Shown: piece by piece, positions 32,977 through 41,156 of the stretch | Layout: each line of letters opens with the position of its first letter | Position numbering within the stretch: the first letter of the stretch is position 1 | Assembly (NCBI RefSeq): GCF_004117875.1 | Contig: NZ_RAHW01000001.1 | Span: 620,001-684,000 of the forward strand | Reading direction: 5' to 3' | Source: Geomonas oryzae | GTDB taxonomy: Bacteria > Desulfobacterota > Desulfuromonadia > Geobacterales > Geobacteraceae | Length of the DNA stretch: 64,000 bases | The notes under the pieces: model-generated | Database searches by the model: none | Told to the model about the DNA's origin: nothing | Seen by the model: the letters and a program-made list of their open reading frames with translations, nothing else | Position numbers and translations under genes: made by a program

Positions 32977-34257
32977 CTAGAAGAGCAGCTGCACCTGGGC
33001 GCGCGCCATGAGGTCGTCCGTCTTGTCCTTGTAGGTGTGGCGGTTGCCGACGTCGCCCTGGATCTTCAGGTTGTTGCCGTAGAGGAAGTAGTTGACCGCT
33101 CCCTGGATTTCGGAGATGGAGTCGTTGGAAATGTTGCGGTTCGGGTCCATCCAGGCGTAGCGGACGGCAAGCTCAAGACGCTTCGGGATCACGAAGTAGC
33201 CGGCCTGCAGGTAACCGCCCCTGGCGATCAGCTCCTTGTCCGAGATCTCGCCCACCGCCTTGCCCCAGAAGTACTCGCCCTGCATCGAGGCGCCCAGCCA
33301 CTTGCACGCGAAATCCGCTTCCCAGGAGTCGATGCTGATGTCCTCGGCGGCCGCGGTCCCGAAGTATTTGCCCTTCACCGCCTTGCCGAGCCAGCCGTTG
33401 GTGTCGGTAACGAAGTTGGAATTGTTGTTGTCGATGGCCGAGGTCGCCGAGGTGCCGGTGCCGGAAACGGTCTTCTTCACGGTGTTCAGGTAGTAGCTGC
33501 TCCCAACCGAGACCAGGGGCTTGGCGGAATATTCGAGGTCCCCCTCGCCGTACTTCATGTCGCCAAGCGGGTTGACGGCAACCCTGAAGTTGTACGCGTT
33601 GTCGTTGGTCTTGTTCTTGGTGTTCTGGCCGGCGCCGCCGAACAGGCCCGCGTCGTACTTGACCACGCCGGACCAGAGGTCGCCGTGCAGGTTGATGCCG
33701 GTATCGTACCCCTGCATGAAGGCGTTCCTTACGAAGGAGCCGTCCACGAACTGCTGCGCGGTGTTGGAGGTGATCCACTGCCTGGAGTACTGGATCTTCT
33801 CCTGTCCCAGCATGATCTGAAGCTCGTCGGCGACGCGGTACTTCATGTTCACCTCTTCCATCGCCTTGGAATTCTCCTTCACCACGTTGGCCCAGTTGTA
33901 CGTCGCCTTGTAGGTGAGGTCCTTGGTGAACGCGTAGCCGCTCAGGAGGGTCTTGACGCGCCGCAGGTTGAACTGGCTCACGTCCTGTTTGCTCGCGAGA
34001 TCGTAGTCGTCGAATTCATACTGCGCCTGGATCTGCCCGCCGATCTGCAACTGGAACTTCTGGTCCGGCGAGGTGAGCACGAACCCTTTGCCGAGTTTGT
34101 AGTCGAAAGGGTTGGCTTTGGATGCTTCCTTGTACTCCGCCTCAGTAATGACACCTTTTTCCTTCAGGATGTCTTCAAGGCTCTTAGCCTGGACATCGTG
34201 CCCTGCAGCCATCACCGCCAGAAAACCTGCCATTACCACCGCCGTCTGCTGTTTCAT
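32977..34257 (-). CDS. outer-membrane porin, phosphate-selective (OprO/P-like) family
   Basis: A 426-residue barrel protein. Signal peptide about residues 1-24, then a short coiled-coil-like segment (SLEDILKEKGVITEAEY), then the barrel beginning FVLTSPDQKFQLQIGGQIQAQYEFDDY and ending DLMARAQVQLLF with terminal F. It is the first gene after the predicted sigma-54 promoter and precedes the flavocytochrome, so it probably admits the electron acceptor (fumarate or related acids) to the periplasm. GAGAGGATC stands before the ATG. Similar to extI only at family level. Confidence 0.83.
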   Translation of the reverse strand: MKQQTAVVMAGFLAVMAAGHDVQAKSLEDILKEKGVITEAEYKEASKANPFDYKLGKGFVLTSPDQKFQLQIGGQIQAQYEFDDYDLASKQDVSQFNLRRVKTLLSGYAFTKDLTYKATYNWANVVKENSKAMEEVNMKYRVADELQIMLGQEKIQYSRQWITSNTAQQFVDGSFVRNAFMQGYDTGINLHGDLWSGVVKYDAGLFGGAGQNTKNKTNDNAYNFRVAVNPLGDMKYGEGDLEYSAKPLVSVGSSYYLNTVKKTVSGTGTSATSAIDNNNSNFVTDTNGWLGKAVKGKYFGTAAAEDISIDSWEADFACKWLGASMQGEYFWGKAVGEISDKELIARGGYLQAGYFVIPKRLELAVRYAWMDPNRNISNDSISEIQGAVNYFLYGNNLKIQGDVGNRHTYKDKTDDLMARAQVQLLF

Positions 34258-34317
34258 GATCCTCTCCTTCAGAGTGTTGGGACGCGAGGCCCCGTGATTG
34301 CTTTTGGTCTTACCTAG

Positions 34318-34333
34318 AGCAGGATCGATACCA
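34318..34333 (-). promoter_or_regulatory. sigma-54 (-24/-12) promoter of the porin-fccA unit
   Basis: On the minus strand, TGGTATCGATCCTGCT has GG and GC exactly 10 bases apart, with TGG at -24 and TGC at -12, matching TGGCAC-N5-TTGC in the invariant positions. It predicts a start near 34307 and a leader of about 50 bases before the porin ATG. A sigma-54 activator gene lies immediately upstream. Confidence 0.65.
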
Positions 34334-34411
34334 AAGTTTGTCGAAGGAGATAAGCAGCCTGTTTCGTTAGGTTTTTCGGTGCAGCTGAGCTTGAAGCAGG
34401 CTGCATCCGCT

Positions 34412-34515
34412 ATAGCCGCAGGCTATTGGAGTTTTGAGGCGGGTTTTAAAACCATCGGGGATTCGGCAGGTTAGGCAGGTATTGCCGGAATCTATAGCTA
34501 TAGACTCCGGCAATA
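34412..34515. promoter_or_regulatory. palindromes 80-180 bases upstream of the sigma-54 promoter (candidate UAS)
   Basis: Three inverted repeats: ATAGCC-GCA-GGCTAT (34412-34426), GGTTTTAAAACC (34442-34453) and a 36-base near-perfect palindrome with arms TATTGCCGGA and TCCGGCAATA around TCTATAGCTATAGA (34480-34515). Distances fit enhancer sites for the adjacent activator. The largest could also act as a transcript-end hairpin of the activator gene. Confidence 0.5.
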
Positions 34516-34520
34516 GGGGT

Positions 34521-35924
34521 TCAGCCGCGGGCCAGTTTCAGGCGCTTCCAGAGGGAGGGTTGGGATATGCCGAGCAGCCTGGCAGCCAGCGTCTGGTTGC
34601 CGCCGGCGCGGTCCATCGCCTCCTCGAGGAGGTAGTTCGCGGCGTTGGCGAAGGTGGGGAGAGGCTCGAAACCGGCAAAGGGATTCTGGTCCGGCACCCG
34701 CTCGGAAACGCCTCCCCCGGCGCTGATCGCTTTCACGAAGCTCTCCATGGAGAGCATGCGCTCCTTATGGGTGCTGACGGCATCGAAGACCATCGCTTTC
34801 AGCTCTCTCACGTTCCCCGGGAAGCTGTAGGTGGAGAGAAGCTGCACGAGGCCGGGGGGAGGAGTCGGCTTTTTCTTACCCAGCATGCCGGCCGCCTCCT
34901 CGAGGAACAGGTCGAGCAGGTACGGGATGTCCCCCTTGCGGCTTCTCAGCGGCGGCACCTCGACGTGATGGGTGCGCAGCCGGTAGAACAGGTCGCACCG
35001 GAAGGTTCCCTGCGCCACCTTTGCTTCGAGGTTCTGATGCGTCGCCACCACGATGCGCGCCTTGAGGCGCCTGGGCTGGTCGCTGCCGAGCGCGAAATAT
35101 TCCCCCTCCTGCAAGAGCCGCAACAGTTTCACCTGCGAGGCGATGCTCAGGTCCCCGATTTCATCGAGGAAAAGGGTGCCGTTGGCGGCCGCCTCGATCA
35201 TGCCGCGGCGCACCCCTTCCGCGCCGGTGAAGGCACCGCGTACGTGCCCGAAAAGGGTGTCGGAGAAGACGGTATCGTCGAGCCCCGCGACGTTCACGGC
35301 GACGAGTTCGCCCCGGCAGCCGCTCAGCCGGTGCGTCGCCTGGGCGAGGAGTTCCTTCCCCGAGCCGCTCTCGCCGGTGATCAGGAGGGGAAGCGGACTT
35401 ACCGCCACCGCCTCGATGTAGGCGAAAATCGCCTGCATGGCGCGGTCGGCGGTGCAGATGGCGGAAAAGGCCTCCGGGTGCTGCAGCTCGCACGAGACGA
35501 AGCGCCGGGTCATCTCCTTGTTGTCGCGCTGCAGCTCCAGGTGTTTGATGGCGCGCTGTACGCCGCAGACGATGCGCTCTTCGTCATCGGTCTTAACGTA
35601 GTAGTCGTAGGCGCCGAGCTTCATGCAGTTGACGACCTTCCCTACCTGGTTCAGCCCGCTGACCACGATGACCGCCACACCCGGATGGCTCTCCGCGATC
35701 CGGACCAGGAGGTCTTCGCCGGAGACGTGGGGCATGGTGAGGTCGAGCAGCACGAGGCCTACCTCCCCCTGCGCCATGATATCCATGACCTTCCGGCTGT
35801 CGCTGCAAAGCTCCACGTTGGTGATGCCGCAGCTGCTCTCGAGCGCCAGCGACAGCGAGCGCAGCCAGGCCGGTTCGTCGTCCACCAGGAGGACCCTGAA
35901 AGACGGGTAGAGCTCACTGTCCAT
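34521..35924 (-). CDS. sigma-54-dependent response regulator (NtrC/DctD-like)
   Basis: A 467-residue activator. Receiver domain about 8-125 with the acceptor in VLLDLTMPHVSG. The AAA+ sigma-54 domain (about 165-395) has Walker A GESGSGKE, GAFTGA (HVRGAFTGAEG), Walker B GTLFLDEIGD and the R-finger region. A Fis-type helix-turn-helix is at the C-terminus (GNQTLAARLLGISQPSLWKRLK). It overlaps the kinase gene by 11 bases, so they are a coupled two-component system. The adjacent sigma-54 promoter and palindromes make the porin-flavocytochrome-MFS genes its likely targets. Confidence 0.92.
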   Translation of the reverse strand: MDSELYPSFRVLLVDDEPAWLRSLSLALESSCGITNVELCSDSRKVMDIMAQGEVGLVLLDLTMPHVSGEDLLVRIAESHPGVAVIVVSGLNQVGKVVNCMKLGAYDYYVKTDDEERIVCGVQRAIKHLELQRDNKEMTRRFVSCELQHPEAFSAICTADRAMQAIFAYIEAVAVSPLPLLITGESGSGKELLAQATHRLSGCRGELVAVNVAGLDDTVFSDTLFGHVRGAFTGAEGVRRGMIEAAANGTLFLDEIGDLSIASQVKLLRLLQEGEYFALGSDQPRRLKARIVVATHQNLEAKVAQGTFRCDLFYRLRTHHVEVPPLRSRKGDIPYLLDLFLEEAAGMLGKKKPTPPPGLVQLLSTYSFPGNVRELKAMVFDAVSTHKERMLSMESFVKAISAGGGVSERVPDQNPFAGFEPLPTFANAANYLLEEAMDRAGGNQTLAARLLGISQPSLWKRLKLARG

Positions 35925-37632
35925 TTTTTCTCCCTGCCACTGCGGCCGGCAAGGCGAGGGTGACCGTGGTCCCCTCTCCCAGGCCGGACTCGAAGACGAT
36001 TTCGCCGCCGTGGTCCTTGATGATGTTGGCGGATATGGAGAGCCCGAGTCCGGTCCCCCCGCTCTCGCGCTTGGTGGTGAAGAAAGGGTCCGTCAGGTGC
36101 TTCAGGTGCTCCGGCGAAATCCCGGCACCCTCGTCATGCACGGACAGCATCACCCTGCCGGTCGCGGCGTCATGCCAGGTCCGCAAGGCTATCGCTTTGC
36201 TCGGGTCGGTGAGGGCCTGCCCCGCATTCATGACGAGGTTCACCACCACCTGCTCCAACCGCTGCTCGTTGCCGAATACCGGGGGGAGCCCGTCCTCATA
36301 CGATGCGGTGAAATCGCTGGTGAACTTGCGCGTCGCCACGTCCACGAGGCGTACCGCCGTCCGCACCACATGGTTGAAATCGAGCATCTCCTTGCGGGCC
36401 TCGTCGTCCTTCCTCGCGAAGTTCTTGAGATCCTCCACCGTTTTCTTGATGCGCTGGGCGCCGTCCTGGATCTCGTCCAGCATGAGCGGCACCTCCTTGC
36501 GCACCCTCTGGTACCGGATCCCTCCGAGGGCGAAGTCACCTTCTTCCTCCTGGTAACGGTCCAGGATCCGCTCCGCGTCCCGGAATATCTTTTTCAGGGT
36601 GGGCATGTTCATCAGGATGATACCGGTGGGGTTGTTGATCTCATGGGCCACCCCGGAGACCAGGATGCCGAGCGCCGCCATCTTGTCGGCCTGCACCAGT
36701 TGCTGCTGGTTTCTCTGCAGCTCCGCCAGTGCGTTCGAGAGCGATTCGGTGCGCTGAGCCACCTGCCTGCGCAGCGAGTAGGACCAGAGCACGGTGCCGA
36801 GCAGGACGAGTGAAAGCGGTATGACGACCAGTGCCGCGTATTTGGCCACGACAAGCCATGAGGTGCGCTGCGGTTCGAGGACGCCGATCCACTTATCGTA
36901 GATCCGGTTGAACTCCCCGGTCTTCTTGAGGATGGAAAGCCCTTCGTTCATCTGGGCCACCAGTTCGGCGTTCCCCTTTTTGGCCGCGTAGCAGTAGTAG
37001 CGCTGCGGGGCGACGTTGGTGGCAACCGGTACCAGGTTTGCGAGCTTCTCTTCCCGGATGATGTACATCGCAGGGAGCAGGGCCACGATGGCGTAATCGC
37101 AGCGCCCGGCTGCCAGCTCTTGCAGGGTTTCACGCGGGCTGTCGGTCAGCACGAGGTCCGCGTCGAAATGCTTTTCATGCAGGTAGCCGTGCATGCCGCC
37201 GCCTCTGTGCACCAGCACCTTTTTCCCCCTGAGCTGTTCCAGGCTCTTGACCGCCGGCGTTCCTTTCCGGGCAAAGATGGCCTGCACGATGATGGAGTGC
37301 GGCGTAGAGAACTCGTACTCGCGGGCCCGCGCCTCGGAATAGGAGAGCCCTTCCAGGATGTCGATGTCGCCGCTGTCGAGCCCCTTGAGGATATTCCCGA
37401 AATCGTCTAGCTTGATCTCGACCTTCATCCCCATGACGCGGGCGATGGCCCTGGTGAGGTCGACGATGTAACCGGCCGGCTGGCCGTTTTTGTCCAGGAA
37501 CTGATATGGAGGGTAGTTGCTGTTACCGCCAACGACGATGACACTCAGGTCGCGGCCCGCTACCGGCTCGGCTTGTACCTCCGATACGGTGAGGCTTATG
37601 GCAAGCAACAGCAAAAGGAATCTGGTAAGCAT
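35914..37632 (-). CDS. sensor histidine kinase with periplasmic solute-binding-type sensor domain
   Basis: A 572-residue kinase. Signal/anchor MLTRFLLLLLAISLTVSEVQA, then an SBP_bac_3-type periplasmic domain (about residues 30-250: SNYPPYQFLDKNGQPAGYIVDLTRAIA ... FNRIYDKWIG). One transmembrane helix (about 263-288), a coiled coil, HisKA with SGVAHEINNPTG, and HATPase_c with GGTGLGLSIS. The start at 37632 has AGGAG upstream. Because the sensor is of the amino-acid/organic-acid binding fold, it probably reads a small periplasmic ligand such as a dicarboxylate and activates the adjacent sigma-54 regulator. Confidence 0.9.
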   Translation of the reverse strand: MLTRFLLLLLAISLTVSEVQAEPVAGRDLSVIVVGGNSNYPPYQFLDKNGQPAGYIVDLTRAIARVMGMKVEIKLDDFGNILKGLDSGDIDILEGLSYSEARAREYEFSTPHSIIVQAIFARKGTPAVKSLEQLRGKKVLVHRGGGMHGYLHEKHFDADLVLTDSPRETLQELAAGRCDYAIVALLPAMYIIREEKLANLVPVATNVAPQRYYCYAAKKGNAELVAQMNEGLSILKKTGEFNRIYDKWIGVLEPQRTSWLVVAKYAALVVIPLSLVLLGTVLWSYSLRRQVAQRTESLSNALAELQRNQQQLVQADKMAALGILVSGVAHEINNPTGIILMNMPTLKKIFRDAERILDRYQEEEGDFALGGIRYQRVRKEVPLMLDEIQDGAQRIKKTVEDLKNFARKDDEARKEMLDFNHVVRTAVRLVDVATRKFTSDFTASYEDGLPPVFGNEQRLEQVVVNLVMNAGQALTDPSKAIALRTWHDAATGRVMLSVHDEGAGISPEHLKHLTDPFFTTKRESGGTGLGLSISANIIKDHGGEIVFESGLGEGTTVTLALPAAVAGRKNGQ

Positions 37633-37906
37633 AGTGGGGCTCCTGGACGCAACATGCCGGTGTAATGCCAGGAAGGAGCACGGAAAACGAGGGAGTTCGC
37701 GGCACTTATAGCACCAGCGGCAAGCCCCCGTCAAAGCAAATATCCTTTCCCACCCTTCCGGCGCGCGCTCTCAGGCCGTTTCCCGGCAACATTCCCGCAT
37801 TGATCGTGCGAGAAAATGGCATCTTTCCTTTAAAACCTGTTGACATATTGTTTTCTGAATGTTAGTTGTGCCGTGTGCATATACACAATATCGCCCGGAG
37901 GTAAGG
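37633..37906. other. divergent intergenic region with palindrome before the NifX-like gene
   Basis: It separates the leftward kinase from the rightward NifX-like operon. TTGACA at 37840-37845 is a good -35, but no clear -10 follows at 17 bases. TGTGCATATACACA (37874-37887) is a palindrome just before the ribosome site and may be an operator. Confidence 0.5.
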
Positions 37907-38287
37907 ATGAAGATCTGTTTCCCCGTCGAATGCAACGAAGGTCTTTCCAGCTCAGTTTTCGGCCATTTCGGCTCCGCTCCCGGGTTTCTCGTGGTGGACA
38001 GCAACACCGACGAATGCACCGCCATCAACAACGGTGACCGCGTGCATCAGCACGGCGCCTGCAACCCGGTGGCCGGGCTTGGCGGCCATGAAGTCGACGC
38101 GATCGTGGTAGGCGGGATCGGCGGCGGCGCACTGTACAAGCTGAACGCCGCAGGGATGCGCGTATTCCAGGCCCGTCCGGGAACGGTTGCCGAAAACATG
38201 GCCCTTTTCAAGGCGAACGAACTGCCGGAGTACCTTCCCGGCCACACCTGCGGCGGGCACGGTCACAGCCACGGCTGCTCGCACTGA
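37907..38287 (+). CDS. NifX/NafY-like dinitrogenase iron-molybdenum cofactor family protein
   Basis: A 126-residue protein of the NifB/NifX C-terminal fold: MKICFPVECNEGLSSSVFGHFGSAPGF opens the domain and VDAIVVGGIGGGALYKLNAAG is the conserved core. The tail HTCGGHGHSHGCSH is rich in His and Cys and probably binds metal. There are no nif genes in the window, and stand-alone members next to DUF134 genes are common in anaerobes, so a nitrogenase role is not implied. GGAGGTAAGG precedes the ATG. It is followed two bases later by the DUF134 gene, so they form an operon. Confidence 0.85.
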   Translation: MKICFPVECNEGLSSSVFGHFGSAPGFLVVDSNTDECTAINNGDRVHQHGACNPVAGLGGHEVDAIVVGGIGGGALYKLNAAGMRVFQARPGTVAENMALFKANELPEYLPGHTCGGHGHSHGCSH

Positions 38288-38289
38288 TC

Positions 38290-38616
38290 ATGCCGCGTCC
38301 CCGCAAGCCGAGAACCTGTATCTGCCCGCACCGCGCAGGTTTCGCCGCTGTCTTCAAGCCTGCCGGCACGCCGCTCAAGGAGCTTGAACTTTTGCGGCTC
38401 GCCCACGACGAACTGGACGCCCTCCACCTGTGCGACGGGCAGGGGAAGACCCAGGAAGAGGCCGGAGAGTGCATGGGGATATCGCGCGGCACGGTGCAAC
38501 GTCTGCTGGCCTCCGCCCGCGCCAAGGTGGCCGAAGCGCTGGTCCACCAGAAAGCACTCGCCATCGCCGGCGCCCCCGCAGAGTTGGCCCCCCTCCCCTG
38601 CGGAGACCTTTCCTAG
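38290..38616 (+). CDS. DUF134 family DNA-binding-like protein
   Basis: A 108-residue protein. MPRPRKPRTCICPHRAG opens with the DUF134 signature, and TQEEAGECMGISRGTVQRLLASARAKVAEAL is a sigma-like helix-turn-helix. The cysteine pair CIC...H may bind metal. It starts two bases after the stop of the NifX-like gene; this pairing is typical of the family and suggests it regulates or works with that protein. It has no membrane segments. Confidence 0.85.
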   Translation: MPRPRKPRTCICPHRAGFAAVFKPAGTPLKELELLRLAHDELDALHLCDGQGKTQEEAGECMGISRGTVQRLLASARAKVAEALVHQKALAIAGAPAELAPLPCGDLS

Positions 38617-38626
38617 AGGAGCATGC

Positions 38627-38878
38627 ATGGAAGTGGTGGAGAGACTGGCTGAGGCGGCTCGGCGGCAGCATGAGGAGGCCGACCTCCCCGCGTCGCTTCT
38701 CAATGAGATCCTGGAGATCGCAAAAGGTCAGACGCCAGGTTGCGACGTGGCACTGATCGAGCTCCTGCTGGAGCAGGTCGAGGCGTTCGACAGCTATGCC
38801 GGGGCGGGATGTTTTGGTGACGCCGTGAGTGCCGCCACGATCCAGGCGACGCTTGACCGGGTGCGCGGAAAAGTTTGA
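38627..38878 (+). CDS. small hypothetical protein in the NifX-like operon
   Basis: An 83-residue protein I do not recognise: mostly helical, acidic, with two cysteines (TPGCDVALIELL, GAGCFGDAVS). GAGGAG stands eight bases before ATG 38627, ten bases after the DUF134 stop, so translation from this operon is likely. A longer frame upstream only shadows the DUF134 gene. The phrase TIQATLDRVRGKV ends the protein. Confidence 0.6.
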   Translation: MEVVERLAEAARRQHEEADLPASLLNEILEIAKGQTPGCDVALIELLLEQVEAFDSYAGAGCFGDAVSAATIQATLDRVRGKV

Positions 38879-38965
38879 CCGGATCCCTCCCCGTCGCCGT
38901 ACGGCGGGTCCGACATTTAAACCGTAATCCTGCAATTTGATGATATTTAATTTTCGAGGTGAGTC

Positions 38966-39229
38966 ATGGCGTGTGAACTCGTCGAGTGCTGTCAGTTCTT
39001 CAAGGACAACATGAAGGACCTTCCCAAGGCGGCCGAGTACATCCAGAGCAAGCTCTGCTTTGGAGACTATAAAAGCTGCAACAGGTACCGGATCTACAAG
39101 GAAAGCGGCGGGGAAAACGTTCCTTTCGCGCTTTACCCCGACGACCAGGAAGCGGTCAGGAAGGTAAAGCAGTGCATGCTCAAGAAGCAGCACTGTCAGG
39201 AAGGGCCGGCGGACGACAAAGAAGAATGA
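38966..39229 (+). CDS. small cysteine-rich protein
   Basis: An 87-residue protein with no signal peptide or membrane segment. It has six cysteines: CELVECC near the N-terminus, CFGDYKSC, and CMLKKQHC near the end. The regular spacing suggests metal or cluster binding, but I cannot name a family. GAGGTGAGTC precedes the ATG. It lies between the NifX-like operon and a secreted multiheme cytochrome, on the same strand; similar small proteins occur in Geobacter genomes by my recollection. Confidence 0.7.
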   Translation: MACELVECCQFFKDNMKDLPKAAEYIQSKLCFGDYKSCNRYRIYKESGGENVPFALYPDDQEAVRKVKQCMLKKQHCQEGPADDKEE

Positions 39230-39265
39230 TGCAACACCACTGAAATGTTCCACATGGAGGGCACC

Positions 39266-40741
39266 GTGCTGGTCAAAGGAAAAGCCGCGTTCATCCTCGC
39301 CACAGCGCTTGCATTCGCCACGCTGGCCGGCTCCGCCATAGCCGCGTCACCGGTCTTCGACGTCGACCGCGAGTTCTACCCCTACTACCCCTCGCTCATC
39401 AAATGGAACAAGTCCACCCTCGATTTCACCCCGCCGAGCGTCTGCCAGGGTTGCCATGAGAAACAGTACAAGGAGTGGAGCGCGTCCGTGCATCAGCTCG
39501 CCTTTCAGGACCCGGTCTACCAGGGGGAGCTGAACAAGGCGGTGAAAGCGGTCGGCCACGAGATCTCGCGCCAGTGCGAGGGGTGCCACTCCCCCGCGGG
39601 CGTGGTCACCGGCGAGATAAAGGGTCCCGGCAACGCGGGGCTGAGCGAGATGGCGCTGGCCGGAGTCTCCTGCGACATCTGCCACTCGGTAAGCGGCGTA
39701 ACGCACTGGCAGACGCCGTCCCACGAGCCCGAGAACGGCTCCTTCATCCTCACCCCCGGCGTGGAGACCAAGGACGGCCCCCGGTTCGTCAAGCGCGGCC
39801 CCTTCAAACCGAGCGAGGAGTGCGGCGGCGGCTTCCACGACTGCGCCGAGAGCTCGCTGCACCTGCAGGCCGACCTCTGCGCCTCCTGTCACCAGGTCTA
39901 CCACTACGATGCGCACTTCCCGCTCGAGGCGACCTACCTGGAGTGGAAGCACGGGCCGTACGCCCAGAAAAACGTCCTCTGCCAGGACTGCCACATGGTC
40001 GACACCGCCTCTTTCAAGAAGGCGGCGGATCAGTTCGTGAAGCCCGACCGCAAGGAGTACCGTCATTACTTCAACGGCGCGAACTACCTGTTGAGCTACC
40101 TCGCCGCCGGCGCCGCGAAGAAGGCGGGAAACCAGGAGCAGGCCGATCTTTTCATGAAGCAGTACCAGATGGCCGTCGACCGGCTGAAGTCCGCCGCGGA
40201 CATCGAGATCACCCCGAGCTACCAGAAAGGGGAGCTGAAAGAGCTGCAGGTCCGGGTAAGAAACGTGCGCGCCGGGCACAACCTCCCCACCTCGCTCACC
40301 AACGTGCGCCAGATGTGGCTTGAGATCGTGGCGAAGGACGAGGCGGGCAAGACCGTGCTGACGAGCGGCCAGGTCGGCCCGGAGGGGTCACTACCCTCCG
40401 ATGCGCGGCTCTTCAACTCGGACGGCATGGGGGACAACTTCCATTTCGCCATCGACCCATGGGTGGTGACCTCGTTCTCGCGGCACGACACCATCCCTCC
40501 CCGGGGGTACAAGGACGTGTACTACGGCATTCCCGCCCTCAAAGGGGTCAAGAAGTTGAACGTCGAGGTGAAGCTGCGCTACCGGCAGGCGGACCAGAAA
40601 GTCGCCGAGGCGCTGCTGAAAGCGGTCCCCAAAGACATCGATCTCGAAAAGATTTACGGCCTTAAGGCCGTCCCACCGTTGCCGGTCGTCGACATGGCGC
40701 TGAAGAAGGCGTCGCTCTCCACCCGTCAGGCCAGCCGCTAA
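39266..40741 (+). CDS. pentaheme c-type cytochrome, cytochrome c554-like
   Basis: A 491-residue secreted cytochrome with five CXXCH motifs (CQGCH, CEGCH, CDICH, CASCH, CQDCH). The GTG at 39266 is preferred because ATGGAGGGC stands just before it; ATGs at 39245 and 39254 are in frame. Signal peptide MLVKGKAAFILATALAFATL, ending AIA. The first heme region (CQGCHEKQYKEWSASVHQLAF) is typical of the c554/hydroxylamine-oxidoreductase-like fold. The C-terminal half includes VRAGHNLPTSLTNVRQMWLE, which aligns with the selenocysteine region of ExtKL. A strong terminator follows. The partner is unknown. Confidence 0.85.
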   Translation: MLVKGKAAFILATALAFATLAGSAIAASPVFDVDREFYPYYPSLIKWNKSTLDFTPPSVCQGCHEKQYKEWSASVHQLAFQDPVYQGELNKAVKAVGHEISRQCEGCHSPAGVVTGEIKGPGNAGLSEMALAGVSCDICHSVSGVTHWQTPSHEPENGSFILTPGVETKDGPRFVKRGPFKPSEECGGGFHDCAESSLHLQADLCASCHQVYHYDAHFPLEATYLEWKHGPYAQKNVLCQDCHMVDTASFKKAADQFVKPDRKEYRHYFNGANYLLSYLAAGAAKKAGNQEQADLFMKQYQMAVDRLKSAADIEITPSYQKGELKELQVRVRNVRAGHNLPTSLTNVRQMWLEIVAKDEAGKTVLTSGQVGPEGSLPSDARLFNSDGMGDNFHFAIDPWVVTSFSRHDTIPPRGYKDVYYGIPALKGVKKLNVEVKLRYRQADQKVAEALLKAVPKDIDLEKIYGLKAVPPLPVVDMALKKASLSTRQASR

Positions 40742-40771
40742 TCCCTTCATCAACCTCTCCGTAAGTCTCTT

Positions 40772-40798
40772 GCCCCCGCACTCCGGGGGCTTTTTTTT
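40772..40798 (+). terminator. Rho-independent terminator after the pentaheme cytochrome
   Basis: GCCCCCG-CACTC-CGGGGGC followed by eight T residues. Confidence 0.9.
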
Positions 40799-40801
40799 GC
40801 G

Positions 40802-40982
40802 TTCATCAGGAAATTCCGGGGAGCAGGCGCCTTTAGTCCCCCTCCCCTTGCGGGAGGGGGTTAGGGGGTGGGGGAAGGTGCCATCATTTACGTACCTTGC
40901 GGCTTCACCCACCCCCCGGCCCCCTCCCGTCAAGGGAGGGGGAGGACTTAAGGGCGATTCTCCCGGAATTCCCTGAATAGCC
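40802..40982. repeat. MITE-like composite inverted-repeat element
   Basis: A 181-base element whose two halves are imperfect inverted copies of about 80 bases. The left end reads TCATCAGGAAATTCCGGGGAG, written here as ATCAGGAAATTCCGGGGAG, and the right end reads CTCCCGGAATTCCCTGAATAG in reverse. Inside, CCCCCTCCCCTTGCGGGAGG faces CCCTCCCGTCAAGGGAGGGG. Partial ends recur near 13.97 and 53.04 kb. A family A repeat adjoins at 40981-41022. Confidence 0.75.
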
Positions 40983-41085
40983 TTCGCGAAGGGGGGAGCG
41001 CCAGGGCACCTGCGGCGCTTCACAGCCGCCAGACATGCTATCGACACAAGCGATAACTTCGACAGTTTGTATCGAAACTATCGGT

Positions 41086-41114
41086 TTGACTTATTTTCCC
41101 TCTGCACATATACA
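41086..41114 (+). promoter_or_regulatory. sigma-70 type promoter of the double-cubane operon
   Basis: TTGACT and TATACA separated by exactly 17 bases, about 43 bases before the start codon. Overlapping and upstream are TATCG half-sites (TATCG-ACACAAG-CGATA and ATCGAAACTATCG, 41039-41084), possible operators. Confidence 0.7.
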
Positions 41115-41156
41115 GATATTCATACCTTTGTCTTTTTCTAATCGGGAGGGAATGCG

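Noticed and set aside
34287-34302. Plus-strand -24/-12 match (AGGCCCCGTGATTGCT)
   Set aside because: The spacing fits sigma-54, but it points toward the 3' end of the regulator gene with nothing to transcribe; the minus-strand site at 34318-34333 fits gene order better.
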